A stretch of 44,547 nucleotides of DNA from an uncultured Microbulbifer sp. (lineage in GTDB: Bacteria > Pseudomonadota > Gammaproteobacteria > Pseudomonadales > Cellvibrionaceae). Positions 1-9,412 of this stretch are shown here, piece after piece. Numbering within the stretch: position 1 is the first letter of the stretch; each line of letters starts with the position of its first letter. The notes under the pieces are model-generated. The model was not told the origin of the DNA and made no database searches. It saw only the letters and a list, made by a program, of their open reading frames with translations. The translations under genes were made by a program, and so were the position numbers. The stretch spans positions 1-44,547 of the forward strand of contig NZ_CANMKV010000036.1 of the NCBI RefSeq assembly GCF_947498635.1, read 5' to 3'.

Positions 1-74
1 GAAAGAAACTTCTCTCGACGAGTTTTACGGCGCTTCAGATTGTATTCTGCTTCGGCAAAGGTGACTTGGTGCAT
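1..74 (-). CDS. IS5-group transposase, N-terminal 24 residues (partial)
   Basis: Reading leftward from the ATG at 74-72, the frame stays open to the window edge. It encodes a peptide beginning MHQVTFAEAEYNLKRRKTRR, which closely matches the conserved start of IS5-group DDE transposases (E. coli IS5 has an SHQLTFADSEF opening followed by a KRRQTRKE-like basic stretch). The catalytic domain is outside the window. The product would bind the IS ends and catalyse cut-and-paste transposition. The family assignment rests on only 24 residues, but the motif is distinctive. Confidence 0.6.
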   Translation of the reverse strand, partial: MHQVTFAEAEYNLKRRKTRREKFL

Positions 75-140
75 GATTCATCGTAGTCTTGACGGATAGA
101 TGAATACTACCAAATTAGCTCGGAATTATTCAGAGGTTCC
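1..140 (-). mobile_element. IS5-group insertion sequence, 5' end only (cut by window edge)
   Basis: The minus strand carries the beginning of an IS5-type transposase, and about 65 bp of leader separates its start from a probable terminal inverted repeat. On the plus strand that end reads GAATTATTCAGAGGTTCC and finishes at 140. It is followed by TTAG (141-144), which fits the 4-bp YTAR target duplicated by IS5-group elements. The other end lies outside the window, so neither the duplication nor the full element can be verified. Confidence 0.6.
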
Positions 141-220
141 TTAGGTGTCGTTTGATCTTTTTTATTCATACCAAACTAGTTAGCAACTAGATTTGGAGAA
201 CAGAAGGAAACATGATCCAT

Positions 221-400
221 CTATTGGATATTACTGGGGTAGAAGAAAAATATATACTCCTCTTGTGGTAGGCCATGGATTCTCCCCTGAATGCTCGCAA
301 TCAATATCCGTGCCTTAAACCGCCCAAAGTCAACTGTATCCATCCTCTCTGCCATTTCAGTAAACCTGAGAATGCTATCAGTGCGAATATACGAATTCAT
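221..400 (-). CDS. Small hypothetical protein, 59 aa
   Basis: An open frame from the ATG at 400-398 to TAG at 223-221 lies between the IS5 end and the decayed IS5 relic. The peptide is of mixed composition with a charged middle (RMDTVDFGRFKARILIASIQ) and an aromatic C-terminus. A purine run AAAGG abuts the start, too close for an ideal ribosome binding site. I do not recognise it. It could be a short real gene, the tail of a gene broken by the flanking IS events, or chance. Confidence 0.25.
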   Translation of the reverse strand: MNSYIRTDSILRFTEMAERMDTVDFGRFKARILIASIQGRIHGLPQEEYIFFFYPSNIQ

Positions 401-489
401 CCTTTAGTGCTGCTGATTGGTTTTATATAATCGCATATTTCCGGGTCGCAATTTATCTTATTCTTGGTGGAGCCAGGTTAGGGGTAAAA

Positions 490-584
490 GTCACCCCGGC
501 AATAGTGACTTGATAATTGATTTATCGTAGTCTAGAACGGTATCAAATTAATGCCAAATTTACTTTGAATTATCCAGAGATTCC
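490..584 (-). mobile_element. Relic of a second IS5 5' end
   Basis: About 90 bp here align with 55-140: both contain TGACTTG, then an A/T-rich stretch with TTATCGTAGTC or TCATCGTAGTC, and end in GAATTAT-CAGAG-TTCC. On the minus strand the first codons still read as a QVTIA-like peptide (compare HQVTFA in the edge copy) before similarity stops. It has no intact start and no target-duplication motif, so it is an old, truncated copy of the same or a related element. Confidence 0.5.
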
Positions 585-655
585 CTGGAGTTGGAAAAGA
601 GGCTGTTTCAAACAAGATAGTAAAAAACAATAATCTTTAGGGTTGCGAAAACATT

Positions 656-1822
656 ATGTTAAATTTTCAATTTAACACTACAAAATGTATCATAAGTAGT
701 CCCGGTGGCTTAAGTAATATTAGTGACATTTGTGATCAATTAAACCTAAATAAGCTGTTAGTGGTCACTGACCAAGGTATTGTAAATTGTGGTTTACTGG
801 CAAAGCTGGAGGAGCAACTATACCGTAGGTTTGAGTTCGTCGTTTTTGATAAAATTGTCGCTGATCCAAAACAAGATAACGTTTTGTCAGCAGTAGCTTT
901 GGCAAAGCAATATAATGTTGATGGTGTTATTGGCTTTGGTGGTGGCAGTTCAATGGATACCGCTAAAGTTGTTGCCGTCATGATGGATTCACGGCAACCT
1001 TTAGAGCAGTTATACGGATTTGAAAAGGTTCAGGGTGATCGCTTACCATTAATTTTAATACCTACCACTGCCGGCACCGGTTCAGAAGTAACGCCTATTG
1101 CGATTTTAACAACTGGAGAAACCACTAAAGCTGGCATTATTGCTAAACAATTACTGCCAGATGTTGCCTTACTAGATGCCCAGTTAACTATAGGATTGCC
1201 GGCTCATGTTACTGCAGCAACAGGTATTGATGCAATGGTACATGCCATAGAGGCATTTACATCCAAGCATAAAAAAAATCCCTATTCAGACATGTTGGCT
1301 AAGCAGGCCTTGCAGTTGTTATCGAAAAATATAGAACAAGCCACCCACCATGGCGAAGACATTGAAGCAAGGCAAAATATGCTATTAGGCGCTTGCCTGG
1401 CAGGTCAAGCATTTGCCAATGCACCGGTTGCCGCCGTACATGCGTTAGCATACCCATTAGGAGGCCATTTCCATATACCTCATGGATTGAGTAACTCTTT
1501 AGTGTTGCCGCATGTAATGCGTTTTAATCAAAGCGATGCCGCCAAACTTTATAGCGAGTTGGCGCCTTATATTTATACAAGCATTAATACCTCTCAACCA
1601 AATCAAAAAGTATGCTCCGATCTTATTGTTTTTATAGAACGGTTAATTGAGCGGCTAAAATTACCAAACACCTTAAAGCAATTAGATATTGGTGAACATC
1701 ATCTAGAGAAACTCGCCACTGATGCGATGTTACAAACACGATTACTAATCAATAATCCCAAGCCATTGTCTCATGATGATGCACTCCTAATATATCAGTC
1801 TGCGTATGAGGGGGCTTTGTGA
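656..1822 (+). CDS. Iron-containing alcohol dehydrogenase
   Basis: A 388-residue group III (Fe-type) alcohol dehydrogenase, the usual length for the family. It would oxidise an alcohol or reduce an aldehyde with NAD(P) in the cytoplasm; the substrate cannot be read from sequence. Visible features are the nucleotide-binding GFGGGSSMD segment (about residues 93-101), the PTTAGTGSE loop (136-144), and the metal ligands expected from FucO-type enzymes: D192 and H196 (in GIDAMVHAIEAF), H262 (AAVHALAYPLGG) and H276 (HIPHG). Its stop overlaps the GTG start of the following thioesterase by 4 nt (GTGA), so the two are almost certainly cotranscribed and translationally coupled. The DNA is A+T-rich and flanked by IS remnants, suggesting acquisition. 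Only the start at 656 was considered; no strong ribosome binding site is visible. Confidence 0.88.
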   Translation: MLNFQFNTTKCIISSPGGLSNISDICDQLNLNKLLVVTDQGIVNCGLLAKLEEQLYRRFEFVVFDKIVADPKQDNVLSAVALAKQYNVDGVIGFGGGSSMDTAKVVAVMMDSRQPLEQLYGFEKVQGDRLPLILIPTTAGTGSEVTPIAILTTGETTKAGIIAKQLLPDVALLDAQLTIGLPAHVTAATGIDAMVHAIEAFTSKHKKNPYSDMLAKQALQLLSKNIEQATHHGEDIEARQNMLLGACLAGQAFANAPVAAVHALAYPLGGHFHIPHGLSNSLVLPHVMRFNQSDAAKLYSELAPYIYTSINTSQPNQKVCSDLIVFIERLIERLKLPNTLKQLDIGEHHLEKLATDAMLQTRLLINNPKPLSHDDALLIYQSAYEGAL

Positions 1823-2256
1823 GTAAACAAGTTGTGTTACGTTCAGACTATTTTTGCATTGAAGAATTAACAACCAGATGGATGGATAATGATATCTATG
1901 GGCATGTAAATAATGTTATTTATTATTCATATTTTGACACCATTGCTAATTGTTTTTTGATTGATAAGGCTGGACTTGATATTCACTTCAGCGAGGTCGT
2001 TGGCTATATGGTGAAATCTGATTGTAATTATGTGGCTAGTATTTCTTATCCTGATAAAATATGCGGTGCGTTTAGAGTTAATAGAATAGGTAATTCTTCA
2101 GTCGAATATGGTGTCGCAATATTTAAAGATGGACGAGAAAATGCATGTGCATATGGTACTATGACACATGTCTTTGTCAATCGTCATACGGAGCAACCGA
2201 CAAAAATTTCTGGTCAATTGTTGGAGGCATTACAAAGTGCATTTATCAGGCCTTGA
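1819..2256 (+). CDS. Acyl-CoA thioesterase, 4-hydroxybenzoyl-CoA thioesterase (hotdog) family
   Basis: A 145-residue single hotdog-fold protein of the 4HBT/YbgC type. The family signature is clear: residues 21-40 contain W-M-D-N-D followed by GHVNN and YYSYFD, with D25 the likely catalytic aspartate and the GHVNN histidine/asparagines lining the site. It would hydrolyse an acyl-CoA to the free acid and CoA in the cytoplasm. It starts with GTG, overlapping the TGA of the alcohol dehydrogenase by 4 nt. The pairing suggests a small module that handles an alcohol/aldehyde and its CoA thioester, but no substrate can be named. No further gene follows for about 1.2 kb. Confidence 0.85.
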   Translation: MSKQVVLRSDYFCIEELTTRWMDNDIYGHVNNVIYYSYFDTIANCFLIDKAGLDIHFSEVVGYMVKSDCNYVASISYPDKICGAFRVNRIGNSSVEYGVAIFKDGRENACAYGTMTHVFVNRHTEQPTKISGQLLEALQSAFIRP

Positions 2257-3407
2257 ATATTAAAAATATATTATTGTTGGGGCTGCATTATATACAGCAT
2301 AAACTTATTTTTTTGAAGAGTAGCTAACTACTTAGGGTTCTTGAAATTAACCAGCCGATCGCCAACTGGTCTCCCGTGCTATTACAAAATGTGTCAGTTT
2401 TAATGTGAAACTTGGGTATACACTTTGAGCGTATTTCTAAAGTAGTGTATTTGCGATCGTAGCGTTGTGACAGTGATTAAAAAATTCTCAAGTATACATC
2501 GGCCATAAATGGAGCGTCTTTCATAGGATGGTCAATATTGTGTGCCTGTTGTGTCTTAGTGGTGGGTTTGGAGCTTTTTGCGCTATTTATAGCGAGATGT
2601 ATATGTTTGTTGGCAGTGTATCCGTTCAATCTGTTACACTGATCCCTAGATCTGAAGCCAATAAATAATAATGTCAGCGATGATGTGGTCTACAACAAGA
2701 TACTGCATCAGACTGGTCGACTATTATCACATCCTATTTATAAGCTGGTATGAAGAGATTTTATTTGTCTTAGGGGTGTTCCGTTTGTAAATTACGTATT
2801 CAGGCACGTATATGCAAGTTTTGAATAGGGTGTGCCATTGAAGGCGAACCCCAACATCATAGAATAAATTCTCGGAGGCACGCAGCGAAAAAAAGAATAA
2901 AATGCATTCTAGGGTGAGTTGTATTAATGTCTTTTGTGGTGCTCAAGAAGTAATTGATTTATTGCGTTTATTTTTGTGGTGGGTGATGGCAGCTCATGCA
3001 ATTTGCAGTTGTAATACAATCATTCTTACTAAATTTAAAGTGAGCGGAAACACGTAGATATTTAGCAGGGTAGTCTGGCTGGCCGCTAATTGCTTAAAGA
3101 AAGCGATAACCCATCGATTTATTAGGCTGTTCCCAGTAGGTGTGTGGCTGGGGAGATACAGAAATATAAAGAAGCTTCTCCGTATATACTTTGAGCGTCT
3201 GTACCAGCTTGGAGTGGCTTGCCGACTATCAGTTTTTTGGGGTGGTCGGCCTTAGTGAGCTTTTAAGTTACAGGGAAGAGTGGTGTATAGATGCAGCTTT
3301 TTAATGAGCCGTTACACATTACGTCAGTTCAGTTGTGGTATGCATCTACAAATTCCGTCCACTCATCGATATTGAATGTTAACTTTGTTGCAATTTTATC
3401 CTTTTAA
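2257..3407. other. Long A+T-rich intergenic region with no convincing gene
   Basis: About 1.15 kb. The only open frames are short: for example a 51-codon frame at 2902-3057 (+) without family features, and an alternate frame over the thioesterase end. A short phrase, GTATACACTTTGAGCG (near 2417) and GTATATACTTTGAGCG (near 3182), occurs twice about 765 bp apart. A weak inverted pair GCCGAC/GTCGGC lies near 3220-3250. Nothing else could be supported. Confidence 0.5.
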
Positions 3408-3494
3408 GTGCCTACTTTAATGCGAACGACCGGGGCTTCTCTTTGGAGGTTGCCTTCTTGTTTGGATTTAGGTTTTTATAATGGTTTTTTGAAA

Positions 3495-5264
3495 ATGACT
3501 TATTTATATAAAGTGAGTGTCGGTATGTTGGCACTTTCTTCAGCTTTATTTGGATGTTCTGTAGCTAATGATATGGCTGATACAGAATCTAGCTCCGCTT
3601 TTGATAGTTCTGAGAAACTCCACAACCTTGCAAATCAATACTCCGAAGTTTTTTTGACTAATTCCCAGGCGGATTCCTATTTTCTAAATGTTCAGTCAGA
3701 CAGGCATAATCTATTTCTTAACAATTCCCCAGATGGTTTTTCGTCTTTAGGTGATTCCGAAGATGAAATCTTGAAGAATCTGGCCAATATAGATCCGGCT
3801 AACTTGAAGTCAGATCAAGAGCGAGCTTTCTATTTTAAGCTCAAGGAGCAATTGGAAGCGAATGTTGGGGTGAGGGTCTGTAACGCAGAACTATGGTCCG
3901 TTAATCATATGTTTGGGCCTCATATCAGATTAAGCTTGCTAAGTGAGTTTCAGCCTGTTGAAACAGCACAAAATAAATCTGATGCGATTGAGCGTTGGCG
4001 CAGTGCCTCCGGTTACTACGAGCAGGAAATCATTAATCTGAAGGATGGGCTTAAACTGGGTTATTCTGCTCCTAAGAGCGTGGTTAATCGTGTTATTAAG
4101 CAAGTGGACGCATTAACTCGAATTCCAATTGATGAACATCCCTTCTTTAGCTTGGCTCAGCGTGCAGAGGATCCAAAGTTTGCGGCTGCTTTTAAGCAAG
4201 TTCTTGTCGATGATCTGATTCCGTCGATGAAGCGTTATAGCGAATTTTTGAAGACTGACTATTTGCCTAAGGCTAGAGTGGAGCTGGGTATTCATGCCAT
4301 TCCTAATGGTCGTGAATGTTATATGGCTCAATATCGGTCCTATACAGGCTTGCAGAGGACTCCTGAACAGGTTTTTCAGTTGGGTTTGAATGCGGTTAAG
4401 AAAAATAAGATTGAAATTACTCGCTTGGGAGCGCTCTTTTACCAAGCAGAGTCCTTTTCAGAAGCTGTTGAGAGGGCTAGTGAAGATAAATCTCAGAAGT
4501 TCAATAGCGCAGATGAAATGCATGAATTTTATGAGGCGCTGGTGGCTAAGTCTAAGGATCTCAGTGCGGATTTCTTTTATGGAATGCCATCCATGGTAAT
4601 GGAGGTAAAGGCTATCCCTGAGTATGAGCAGGGTTCAGGTAGGAGCGCTCATTATACTCCCGGTAATGAGGAGCGAGCTGCAAGGTTTGCTTATGATCCC
4701 ACCACTTATAAGTCATCTTCTTACGCCTCCGCAGAGACGGTGACTATTCATGAGGGGTATCCCGGACATCATATGCAGATAGCTTTAAGCCAAGAACAGG
4801 ATACTTTTCATCAGATTGAAAATACTTTTATGAATGGCGCATTTGTTGAAGGGTGGGGCAGGTACGCCGAGCATCTTGCTGAGGAGGCGGACATTTATCA
4901 GTATGCTTCAACAAGGATCTTAAGACGAGCATGGCCGGCACGGGGTATGGTTGCTGATACCGGGATGCATTTGCTTGGCTGGAGTAATGAAGAGGTTGCG
5001 GATTTCTTAAAGGAGTCGGGTGCTTCTTTTGCGAAAGATCCCAGTACATTGATGGATCGGATGGCGGTAATGCCAGCTCAGCTGACCTCTTATGATTCCG
5101 GGGCATTGGAAATCTTTGCGTTAAGAGAGCTTATGCAAAAGGAATTGGATGAGGGGTTCGATATAAAAGATTTTCACGAGATTATCCTGAAAAATGGTAG
5201 TTTACCGCTGCCCATGCTGAATGGAAAAGTTTGGGCGTTCATTCAAGAAAAGAAAAAAGGATAG
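3495..5264 (+). CDS. DUF885 family lipoprotein, putative zinc metallopeptidase
   Basis: A DUF885-family protein with the hallmark HEGYPGHH (residues 419-426 from the start chosen here) followed by FVEGWGRYAEHLAEE (450-464), which together resemble the metal-binding helices of gluzincin peptidases. It probably hydrolyses peptides at the cell envelope. The frame is open from a GTG at 3408, but I chose ATG 3495 because it places a typical lipoprotein signal at the N-terminus (MTYLYKVSVGMLALSSALFG-C) with the lipobox cysteine at residue 21. This gives 589 residues, normal for the family. It is an isolated gene with empty DNA on both sides; a weak GC-rich hairpin lies just after it (arms at 5288-5294 and 5302-5308), without a clear T run. 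Family confidence is high; substrate and start are less certain. Confidence 0.85.
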   Translation: MTYLYKVSVGMLALSSALFGCSVANDMADTESSSAFDSSEKLHNLANQYSEVFLTNSQADSYFLNVQSDRHNLFLNNSPDGFSSLGDSEDEILKNLANIDPANLKSDQERAFYFKLKEQLEANVGVRVCNAELWSVNHMFGPHIRLSLLSEFQPVETAQNKSDAIERWRSASGYYEQEIINLKDGLKLGYSAPKSVVNRVIKQVDALTRIPIDEHPFFSLAQRAEDPKFAAAFKQVLVDDLIPSMKRYSEFLKTDYLPKARVELGIHAIPNGRECYMAQYRSYTGLQRTPEQVFQLGLNAVKKNKIEITRLGALFYQAESFSEAVERASEDKSQKFNSADEMHEFYEALVAKSKDLSADFFYGMPSMVMEVKAIPEYEQGSGRSAHYTPGNEERAARFAYDPTTYKSSSYASAETVTIHEGYPGHHMQIALSQEQDTFHQIENTFMNGAFVEGWGRYAEHLAEEADIYQYASTRILRRAWPARGMVADTGMHLLGWSNEEVADFLKESGASFAKDPSTLMDRMAVMPAQLTSYDSGALEIFALRELMQKELDEGFDIKDFHEIILKNGSLPLPMLNGKVWAFIQEKKKG

Positions 5265-6212
5265 ATAAACCTGTTCAATAATGGCTAGGGCCCGTATGTT
5301 GCGGGTCCGATTCTGTAGTCGAGTTAACGTCTTTAAGTATTTTCTAACACGGATGTTAGCCGGATACCAAAGGATAATTTCTCGAAAGACTAATTCCAGG
5401 AAATTACGTTAACCATGTATCTCGTACTTTCAGATAGATATTTCTGATGTTTTCTTAGCCTATATAGCTGCAAATTAAGTTGATCGTTCATCAAATATTT
5501 GGGAGTGAAAAAGTGGGGCTAGCGTCTCTAAAATTTCTGTTCACCCCCTGATTTTTCGAGCTCTTGTGGTGACACGTTGGCGTGGCTTGGCTGTGCGCTT
5601 CCCCTTCTCGTTATAGAGGTGGGAAACTGAGCGTTGAGACGGTAGCCTACGGCTGCCAATACTGCCGATTACCAAAAATGATTGTTAATTTCATCCCATA
5701 CTATTTGTCTTCAAGGGTAATCGATTAATGTGGGGCTAGGAGATGCTTAATAGAAAGCAGATTCTCGGTTACGAAATATTCGACTTTAAACAGAGTGACC
5801 GAATACTCACAAGTGGCATAAGCGGACAAGTAGAATTTCAACGGTATGTTTAGAAAGTAACCAAAATGTCGTTAAAGGATAAGGTAGGCTTAAGTGGTGA
5901 TACTCCAAGGATTTAGTCGCATCCAAGTTCATATTGTCGATGTTTGAGCAATATGTTGTTCTCCTGTTTTTATACTGGCTATTGGTTTCAGTGTTCAATG
6001 GTCCTAGGTTAAAAGTGTAGTAGTTCATGCCTGGGGAATTTTCTTTCTATGGCTTTCACGCCACGTGTAATAGACTCTCCCGGGGAGAGAGGCTCTCTTG
6101 GACCTGGGCGATTCTTACTCAGAACTTTTGTACAAGAGGGTCGAATTTCGGGGTGCGTTCTCAAAATATCATATGGTGTTCTTTTATATTTCTTTGGTTA
6201 ATATTTTGTTTA
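5265..6212. other. Intergenic region between convergent genes; no supported gene
   Basis: About 950 bp between the DUF885 gene (+) and the end of the atu operon (-). Short open frames at 5807-6028 (-) and 6027-6239 (+) have no family features and no ribosome binding sites. A compact palindrome CTCTCCCGGGGAGAG near 6076-6090 lies downstream of the atu operon and could contribute to transcript ending, but has no T run. A short inverted pair GGTAGCC/GGCTGCC occurs near 5641-5657. Confidence 0.45.
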
Positions 6213-7376
6213 CTAAATCCCCATCTGCCTGGAAGCTAGGTCCCGCATAATTTCTTCAGAGCCTCCACCAATCGCATTCACCCGAACCTCCCGATAAATT
6301 CGCTCAATCCGCCCACCGCGTATATAGCCAGCACCGCCTAACACCTGCATAGCTTCACGCGCACAGAATTCGAGGGTTTCTGTCGCCTGTACTTTGAGCA
6401 GGGCAATGTCAGCGACTTTTAGCTGGTGTTGTTGTTCTGCCCAGGCACACAGATCGAGATAAGCTTGGGTGGCATTGATACGTTGCAGCATCTGCGCAAA
6501 TTTATGTCGGATGACCTGATGATTGGCCAGACGCTTGCCAAAAGTCTGGCGTTCTTGTGCCCATTCGATAGCATCTTGAAGGCAGACGCGGCTGTACTCG
6601 ACACAGGAGGCGGCGATACCCAGGCGCTCGCGATTAAAGTTGTGCACTATCGGCAAGAAGCCTTGGTTTTCGCCGCCGATCAGGTTGCTCTCGGGTACGC
6701 GCACTTGATCAAAAAAGATACTGGCGGTATCCGAGCACCACCAACCCTGTTTTTTATCGAGCAGCTGCCGGCTCACGCCCTCTGCATCTGCAGGGATTAA
6801 CAGTAAGGAAATCCCGCCGAAACCCTCGTCACCGGTGCGTACAGCAGCGGTAAACCAATTGGCGCGCATGCCGCCGGTTATATAGGTTTTTTCTCCGGTC
6901 ACAATGTAGCTATCGCCATCACGTGCCGCGCGACATTGGATATTGGCCACATCGGAGCCGGCTCCGGGTTCGGTGACCGCCAGGGAAATATGTTTGTCGC
7001 CGCGTAAAACTGAGGGAATAACCCTATCTTTCAGAGCGTCGCTGCCGTAGTGCAGCAGCGGGGGCAGGGCGATGCCGTGGACCATCAGGCTGGCGTAGAG
7101 GCCGCCGGCGCCGGTGCGGGCCAACTCCTCGGCGGCGACGATCATGTGGAATGCATCGGTTTCAATGCCACCGTAGTTTTCCGGATAGCCCATCTTTAGA
7201 AGGCCAACGTCCGAAGCTTTTTTCCAGAGTTCTTCGGGCAGCTGCCCCTCTTCGTCCCATTGAGTGATGTAAGGGATGATCTCCCGGTCGACAAAGCGGC
7301 GCAGTTGGTTGCGCCATGCCTGGTGGCTTTCGTCGTAATAGGGGCTTGCCATGCGGGAGGCATCGATATCGTACAT
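6213..7376 (-). CDS. Acyl-CoA dehydrogenase, last gene of the atu operon
   Basis: A 387-residue FAD acyl-CoA dehydrogenase with the standard N-terminal, beta and C-terminal parts: VTEPGAGSDVANIQ (flavin contact, about 134-147) and the C-terminal AIGGGSEEIM loop. The usual MCAD catalytic Glu position in that loop is Gly, as in isovaleryl-CoA dehydrogenase. The likely base is E250 in the NRERL helix, a layout typical of enzymes acting on branched acyl-CoAs. It begins 11 nt after the atuF stop, so belongs to the same transcript. In Pseudomonas atu clusters atuG and atuH follow atuF; here this second dehydrogenase takes that place. It may oxidise a downstream branched intermediate or be a paralogue of AtuD with different chain-length preference. 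The specific substrate is inference. Confidence 0.85.
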   Translation of the reverse strand: MYDIDASRMASPYYDESHQAWRNQLRRFVDREIIPYITQWDEEGQLPEELWKKASDVGLLKMGYPENYGGIETDAFHMIVAAEELARTGAGGLYASLMVHGIALPPLLHYGSDALKDRVIPSVLRGDKHISLAVTEPGAGSDVANIQCRAARDGDSYIVTGEKTYITGGMRANWFTAAVRTGDEGFGGISLLLIPADAEGVSRQLLDKKQGWWCSDTASIFFDQVRVPESNLIGGENQGFLPIVHNFNRERLGIAASCVEYSRVCLQDAIEWAQERQTFGKRLANHQVIRHKFAQMLQRINATQAYLDLCAWAEQQHQLKVADIALLKVQATETLEFCAREAMQVLGGAGYIRGGRIERIYREVRVNAIGGGSEEIMRDLASRQMGI

Positions 7377-7387
7377 GGTGAACTCCT

Positions 7388-9412
7388 TTAGGATGTGGCG
7401 TCGCTGGGAATTTTGGCGCTTTCACTGGGTGCGGCTTCGATCTGCACCAGCAGTTGTCCGCCGCGCACCTGGTCTCCGGCCTGAGCGCCGAGTTTCATCA
7501 CGGTGCCATCGCGGTCTGCCCTTAGGCTGTGTTCCATTTTCATGGCTTCCATTAGGGCAATGGTATCTCCACATTGAACGGCTTGATTGGGCTCGACCAG
7601 AATTTTCACCAGGCAACCGTCCATAGGCGCAGTAATTCGGCCGCTGCCCTGATTCAGGCTAGATTTTGCCGGTGCGTGGGTTATGTCCTCAAAATGGTAC
7701 TGCCTGCCATCGCACAGTAGATAGAGGTCATTTTTGCGATGTAGGAACAGCCTTTTATAGCTGACGCCATTTACCAGTAGTTCTGTACTAAAGAGCTCGA
7801 CTTCTTCTTGAAGCTTTACAAAATTGATTCGTTGAAGCTGGAATCGTCGGTCTTCAAGAGTGACTTGATATGTATTTTTTTCCAGCGCCAGTAGGTCGTA
7901 ATTAAGTGGTTGCCCAGAAATTTCCAGGCGATAGCTTAGGGGAACGCTGCTATCACCATTGCGCCAGTCATTGCGACCGCTACGTTGGTCTTGAGGGTTG
8001 GCGTGGCGCAGGTGATTGAGTAGCACCGCTTGGATCGCAACGTCCACTGGAACCGGTTCGGGAGACGTCAACGAGTTGTTTTGGTCAAGGAAGCTGGTGT
8101 CCGCGTCGCCGGCAATAAACTGGGGTTCCGCCAGGATCTTTTGCAGGAAGTGCATATTATTTTTCGGGCCGATAAATTGCAGCTGGGTTAGGGCACGGGC
8201 GAGTTTGCGTCGCGCTTCCTCGCGATCCTGCCCCCACGCAATTAACTTGCCGAGCATGGGGTCGTAAAACGGAGTGATATCGCCGCCACTCTTTAAGGCG
8301 TGGTCGATACGGACTCCTTGCCCCTTTGGCGCCCTCCAGTGGAGTACTTTCCCAGCCTGGGGCAGGAACTGCTGCTCCGGGTCTTCCGCGTAAAGACGCA
8401 CTTCTATGGCGTGCCCCTGCTGCGTCATTTGATGTTGGGCGATGGGAAGGGCTTCGCCACGGGCTACGGCTAGTTGCCAGGCGACCAGGTCAAACCCGGT
8501 CACCATTTCCGTAACAGGGTGCTCTACCTGCAGGCGAGTGTTCATCTCCAGAAAATAGAATTCGCCGTTGGGGCAGAGCAGGAATTCCACGGTACCTGCG
8601 CCTTGGTAGCCACAGGCGTGTGCGACGGTGACTGCGGCATTTCCCATTTTCTCTCGCAGATTGGTATCTACTGCGGGTGAGGGGCACTCTTCAACGACTT
8701 TTTGATGACGCCGCTGTACGGAGCAATCCCGTTCTCCCAAGTGAATGCAGTTGCCTTGGCTGTCTGCAAAGACCTGGATTTCAATATGTCGCGCATTGAT
8801 CAGTGCCTTCTCCAGGATTAATTCATCGCTGCCAAAGGCACTCATGGATTCGCTGCGTGCCGCACGCAGCTGGGAGGCCAGTTCGGCATCTCCCTGGGCC
8901 AGGCGCATGCCGCGCCCGCCACCGCCGGCAGCGGCTTTGATCATCAAGGGAAAACCGATGCGCTGTGCCTCGGCGATCAGAGTGTCGTCGTCCTGGGCTC
9001 CCTGGAAGCCGGGAATACAGGGTACGCCGGCGGCAGCGACAAATTCTTTGGCTTTGCGCTTGTTGCCCATCAGTTCTATGACTTCAGCGCTGGGGCCGAT
9101 AAAGCACAGTCCGCTCTCCGCACAGGCATTCGCGAAGTCCGCATTCTCGGCGAGGAAACCGTAGCCGGGGTGTACCGCAGTGGCCCCGGATTTTTTTGCT
9201 GCGTCGAGAATTTTGTGGATATCGAGGTAGGATTCCGCTGAGGTCTGTCCGCCGATTGCCACAGCGATATCTGCGCCCTGGGTGTGTAGCGCATCGCGGT
9301 CTGCGTCACTGTAGACAGCAACAGTGCGATAGCCCTCCGCCTGGGCGGTACGTATTATGCGCTGGGCGATTTCACCACGGTTGGCGATAAGCAGGGTTTC
9401 TGTTGTCGACAT
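7388..9412 (-). CDS. atuF: Geranyl-CoA carboxylase alpha subunit (biotin carboxylase + biotin carrier)
   Basis: A 674-residue biotin-dependent carboxylase alpha subunit. Residues 1-450 form the biotin carboxylase (opening LLIANRGEIAQRIIRTA; GGGGRGM glycine-rich ATP loop; FLEMNTRLQVEHPVTE active site). A linker domain follows, and the C-terminus is a lipoyl-like carrier with biotinyl lysine K625 in EAMKME. It loads CO2 on biotin with ATP for transfer by AtuC. I chose ATG 9412, which overlaps the atuE stop (TGATG), over an in-frame GTG 12 nt upstream. The protein alone could equally serve a methylcrotonyl-CoA carboxylase; the assignment as AtuF rests on the operon (SDR, TetR, AtuC/D/E order) matching the Pseudomonas atu cluster rather than liu, which carries an HMG-CoA lyase and a MerR regulator. 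Confidence 0.82.
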   Translation of the reverse strand: MSTTETLLIANRGEIAQRIIRTAQAEGYRTVAVYSDADRDALHTQGADIAVAIGGQTSAESYLDIHKILDAAKKSGATAVHPGYGFLAENADFANACAESGLCFIGPSAEVIELMGNKRKAKEFVAAAGVPCIPGFQGAQDDDTLIAEAQRIGFPLMIKAAAGGGGRGMRLAQGDAELASQLRAARSESMSAFGSDELILEKALINARHIEIQVFADSQGNCIHLGERDCSVQRRHQKVVEECPSPAVDTNLREKMGNAAVTVAHACGYQGAGTVEFLLCPNGEFYFLEMNTRLQVEHPVTEMVTGFDLVAWQLAVARGEALPIAQHQMTQQGHAIEVRLYAEDPEQQFLPQAGKVLHWRAPKGQGVRIDHALKSGGDITPFYDPMLGKLIAWGQDREEARRKLARALTQLQFIGPKNNMHFLQKILAEPQFIAGDADTSFLDQNNSLTSPEPVPVDVAIQAVLLNHLRHANPQDQRSGRNDWRNGDSSVPLSYRLEISGQPLNYDLLALEKNTYQVTLEDRRFQLQRINFVKLQEEVELFSTELLVNGVSYKRLFLHRKNDLYLLCDGRQYHFEDITHAPAKSSLNQGSGRITAPMDGCLVKILVEPNQAVQCGDTIALMEAMKMEHSLRADRDGTVMKLGAQAGDQVRGGQLLVQIEAAPSESAKIPSDATS

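Noticed and set aside
2902..3057. A 51-codon open frame in the empty region after the thioesterase
   Set aside because: No ribosome binding site, no recognisable motif and no conserved neighbour; likely chance.
5807..6239. Short open frames between the DUF885 gene and the atu operon
   Set aside because: Low-complexity or random composition and no initiation signals.
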